Shown in pieces: positions 33,391-35,017 of a stretch of 35,017 nucleotides of DNA. The notes below the pieces were generated by a model. That model saw only the letters and a list, made by a program, of their open reading frames with translations. It ran no database searches and was not told where the DNA came from. The translations under genes and the position numbers were made by a program. This stretch comes from Flavobacteriales bacterium UBA7612 (GTDB taxonomy: Bacteria; Bacteroidota; Bacteroidia; Flavobacteriales; Weeksellaceae). Within the stretch, counting starts at the first letter, position 1. The number at the start of each line of letters is the position of its first letter. The stretch lies in contig DLJQ01000018.1 of the NCBI GenBank assembly GCA_002484335.1, positions 323,328-358,344 on the forward strand, given 5' to 3'.

Positions 33391-34295
33391 GTCTAATAAA
33401 TTTAAAAAATGAAGAGTAGCGAAATCAAGGATTATTCACCATTTGAACTATATCAATTCTTTGCCGATGGGTAGTGTATTAGATGTGTTGGTAACTCGTA
33501 AAAAACACAAAAAAAATGTCTTAACAATAAAATAATTTTACCTAATGGTAGACGATTCTCTACTATTGGGTATTTTTATACACTTAAACATCGCTTATCT
33601 CACTACAATAAATTATAATATTGTTCAACTAACAAAAGAAGGTTTGGGAATAAGAAGTACAGCTAGCTAGTTACTTAAAAATCTCTACAACCACACTACT
33701 TAAACGAATTTTATAAATCGCTTCAAAAATAATCCCACCGAAACTAACCATAGAAGATAGGGGAAATTTCAAGTCGATGAATTGAGAACCTTCCACAAAA
33801 AACGCTTAAACCCCATTTGTATTACCTATACCTTTTCACTTAAAACCAGAAAAATATATGCTTTTCATGTTGGCTATCGAACAATAGAAATTTTCAACAA
33901 ATTACTTACTCCTATTATAAAAACCAAACCAAAAATTATTTACACTGATAAACTCAATACATATAGTTCAGTAATTCCTTCAGAATTTCATTCAACACGA
34001 TTTAGTTCAATCATCATATCTAACGGAATCATCTCAGTTTACGAACTCATTTGAAACGATTAAACCGCAAAACAATTTGCTATTCCAAAAATATGAATGT
34101 CTTATCAGCTATTCTAACTATTTATTTCTGGAGTTAGATACTTAAAATATTTTTAAAGTTGAATTCAAAGGAAGTATTTGGCTTTTTGTTGCGATACAAA
34201 ATCTATCAAACAACTTAAATACAACTATTTACAATTAAAAAGATGTAGTTTTGGTGGAGTGAATTTATTAAAATTTTAACATTATTTCATAGAAA
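33364..34295. other. Non-genic stretch: operon terminator, IS1 remnant and direct repeat B
   Basis: This stretch between the HD-PIN gene and the hipA fragment contains no intact gene. About 33470-34140 is the IS1 remnant and 34192-34303 is repeat B. The IS1 piece sits between the operon and the right-hand repeat. Confidence 0.65.
33470..34140 (+). pseudogene. Decayed IS1-family transposase remnant
   Basis: Broken frames together spell an IS1-type transposase. They include V-Q-L-T-K-E-G-L-G-I-R-S-T-A, L-K-I-S-T-T-T-L-L-K-R-I and K-L-T-I-E-D-R-G, then V-D-E-L-R-T-F (33775 on, around the first catalytic aspartate), S-L-K-T-R-K-I-Y-A-F-H-V-G, I-Y-T-D-K-L-N-T-Y-S (second aspartate) and, after a frameshift near 34030-34040, R-T-H-L-K-R-L-N-R-K-T-I-C-Y-S ending in I-Y-F-W-S. 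Several stops and shifts make it non-functional. The exact ends of the element are not resolved. The left edge is set only from a TIR-like GGTAGTG near 33470. Confidence 0.75.
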
Positions 34296-34303
34296 TTAAT
34301 AGA
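34192..34303 (+). repeat. 112-bp direct repeat B, right boundary of the helicase/DarT unit
   Basis: Ungapped partner of 22336-22447, 11 mismatches, same orientation. The shared reading ends in C-S-F-G-G-V-N-L-L-K-F-stop. Upstream of it in frame B reads I-Q-R-K-Y-L-A-F-C-C, which copy A has lost. The repeat reaches the stop codon of the opposed hipA fragment (34296-34298). Confidence 0.8.
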
Positions 34304-34730
34304 AAATATTCTTAAATCTGTTATTAACTATTTCTTGATATTCTAGTTTAACATCATCGTTTAAAAAACTTAGTTGAATAAATTCATCCCATTTTGGTTT
34401 TACCTTGATAAATTTTTTATAAATAGATTCTAAAGATTTCTCCGAGATTTTAAGTGATTTTGCTAATTTATCAAAATCTTCAATTTTTAGTCTATTTTTC
34501 TTCCCATTAATTGTTAATGCTGTTTCTTCTTTATCATCTGGAATAAGGATTAGTGTATTTAATAAATCATAAGCTGGAGATAGTTCATATTCATTAAATT
34601 CATTTTCATTTTCAATTAATGAATAATTCTTGAGATGCATATCTGCATTAGCTACTAAATAATTGAATAGTACTATTTCAAATAATCTTTGAGCTTCTAA
34701 TCCACTGTTTTTAGTATATTGATAGATCAA
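34296..34730 (-). pseudogene. hipA: C-terminal fragment of a HipA-type serine/threonine kinase
   Basis: The 144-residue reading holds the C-terminal part of a HipA kinase: L-F-E-I-V-L-F-N-Y-L, the catalytic loop N-A-D30-M-H-L-K-N35-Y-S-L and the metal-binding L-S-P-A-Y-D55-L-L. The N-terminal half, with nucleotide-binding lobe, is missing. Homology starts at I-I-G-K-L-I just before the TTG and an in-frame stop precedes it, so the gene was cut at about 34745. It cannot be an active kinase. Complete HipA_C proteins of Bacteroidota are about twice this length. The fragment is opposed to the hipB-like start at 34975 and abuts the operator-like palindromes. Confidence 0.8.
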
Positions 34731-34746
34731 TTTGCCTATTATTTAC

Positions 34747-34804
34747 TTATACCTTATAGGGTATAAATAATATTAAATAGTTTTATTCATACCCTAAAGG
34801 GTAT
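34747..34804. promoter_or_regulatory. Two ATACC(C/T)T...AGGGTAT palindromes 40 bp apart
   Basis: TTATACCTTATAGGGTATAA (34747-34766) and ATACCCTAAAGGGTAT (34789-34804) share the core ATACC(C/T)T-N2-AGGGTAT. Their core starts are exactly 40 bp apart, near four helical turns. Such paired palindromes are the usual form of HipB-type operators. They lie between the hipA fragment and the hipB-like start. Confidence 0.6.
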
Positions 34805-34841
34805 ATTATTATAAAAATATAAATATAAATATATTATCTGT

Positions 34842-34982
34842 TTAGTGCATTATAATGCACTAATTTTGCTTTTCGATACTTTAAAATTACAATACCATCT
34901 TAAAAGTGCTTTTTATTGCACTTTTCTTGTTTAATATCAAATTTATTTCTAAATTTACTTTAAAAGTGCATTATATGACACT
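34842..34982. promoter_or_regulatory. Three AGTGC-type inverted repeats upstream of the hipB-like start
   Basis: A perfect 22-bp palindrome (34842-34863, centre ATTATAAT, arms TTAGTGC/GCACTAA) is followed by AAAAGTGC-N8-GCACTTTT (34902-34925) and by a third site AGTG...CACT (34965-34982) that overlaps the ATG at 34975. Repeated AGTGC half sites, the last covering the start codon, suggest autorepression by the encoded regulator. Confidence 0.6.
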
Positions 34983-35017
34983 ATCAATAATTAATGAAAT
35001 CAAAGAAAGACGTAAAG
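34975..35017 (+). CDS. hipB: Start of a HipB-like XRE-family regulator (partial, runs off the window)
   Basis: ATG at 34975 gives M-T-L-S-I-I-N-E-I-K-E-R-R-K, the N-terminal helix typical of XRE-type HTH regulators such as HipB (x-I-K-x-R-R-K before the HTH). Only 14 codons are inside the window. A HipA kinase gene is expected downstream. Support rests on the helix pattern, the operator-like sites covering the ATG and the nearby hipA fragment. Confidence 0.5.
   Translation, partial: MTLSIINEIKERRK

Overview
The window is very AT-rich, with short intergenic gaps and few Shine-Dalgarno sequences. It carries a BT4734/VirE_N-type mobile-element gene, a DUF2461 gene, a DUF1826 gene and promoters of the TTTG-N18-TAnnTTTG type. 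Together with a dispersed GC-richer intergenic repeat of a kind I associate with flavobacterial genomes, this points to Bacteroidota, most likely class Flavobacteriia (Weeksellaceae/Flavobacteriaceae). The species cannot be fixed from this evidence.

Positions 1 to about 9,860 look like ordinary chromosome. They hold a DUF2461 protein, an exported CocE/NonD (S15-type) hydrolase, an exported cyclophilin-like peptidyl-prolyl isomerase, a MetX-like alpha/beta hydrolase, a DUF2007 protein, a small unknown gene, a stand-alone GIY-YIG protein, a DUF1826 protein, a 117-residue unknown, a possible double-glycine-leader peptide and an exported serine hydrolase of the beta-lactamase/PBP4* type. Four copies of the dispersed repeat sit between these genes.

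Positions about 9,900 to 22,150 look like an integrative element read leftward. A tyrosine recombinase is translationally coupled to an unknown 365-residue protein. These are followed by an excisionase-like HTH protein, a VirE_N-type protein, a GC-richer block bounded by 9-bp inverted repeats, and cargo. The cargo is two units: an envelope trio (lipoprotein, 5-TM protein, secreted protein), then, after a terminator, a three-gene cassette of an unknown 419-residue protein, an ATPase with an AbiJ-NTD3-like N terminus, and an overlapping HNH endonuclease. ATPase plus HNH recalls Septu (PtuAB). To the right of the integrase lies a 0.77-kb non-coding region with strong inverted repeats and a zinc-ribbon/HTH gene.

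Positions 22,336 to 34,303 form a second accessory unit bounded by two 112-bp direct repeats that align without gaps with 11 mismatches. It contains a complete IS5-family element and then, 22 bp after the IS end, a tight four-gene operon. The genes are a 1,142-aa SF1 (Dna2/Upf1-like) helicase, a 1,464-aa protein with an array of 15 W-x-W motifs ending in a DarT-like (DUF4433) DNA ADP-ribosyltransferase domain, a DarG-like macrodomain protein, and an HD-PhoH-type-PIN fusion. I read it as an elaborated DarTG toxin-antitoxin or anti-phage system: the helicase and repeat region would sense or gate, DarT would modify DNA, the macrodomain would reverse it, and HD/PIN would add nuclease or nucleotide hydrolase activity. 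This is the most interesting part of the window. A decayed IS1-family element follows.

The right edge holds a hipA kinase fragment and, divergently, the start of a HipB-like regulator, with two sets of palindromic operator-like sites between them.
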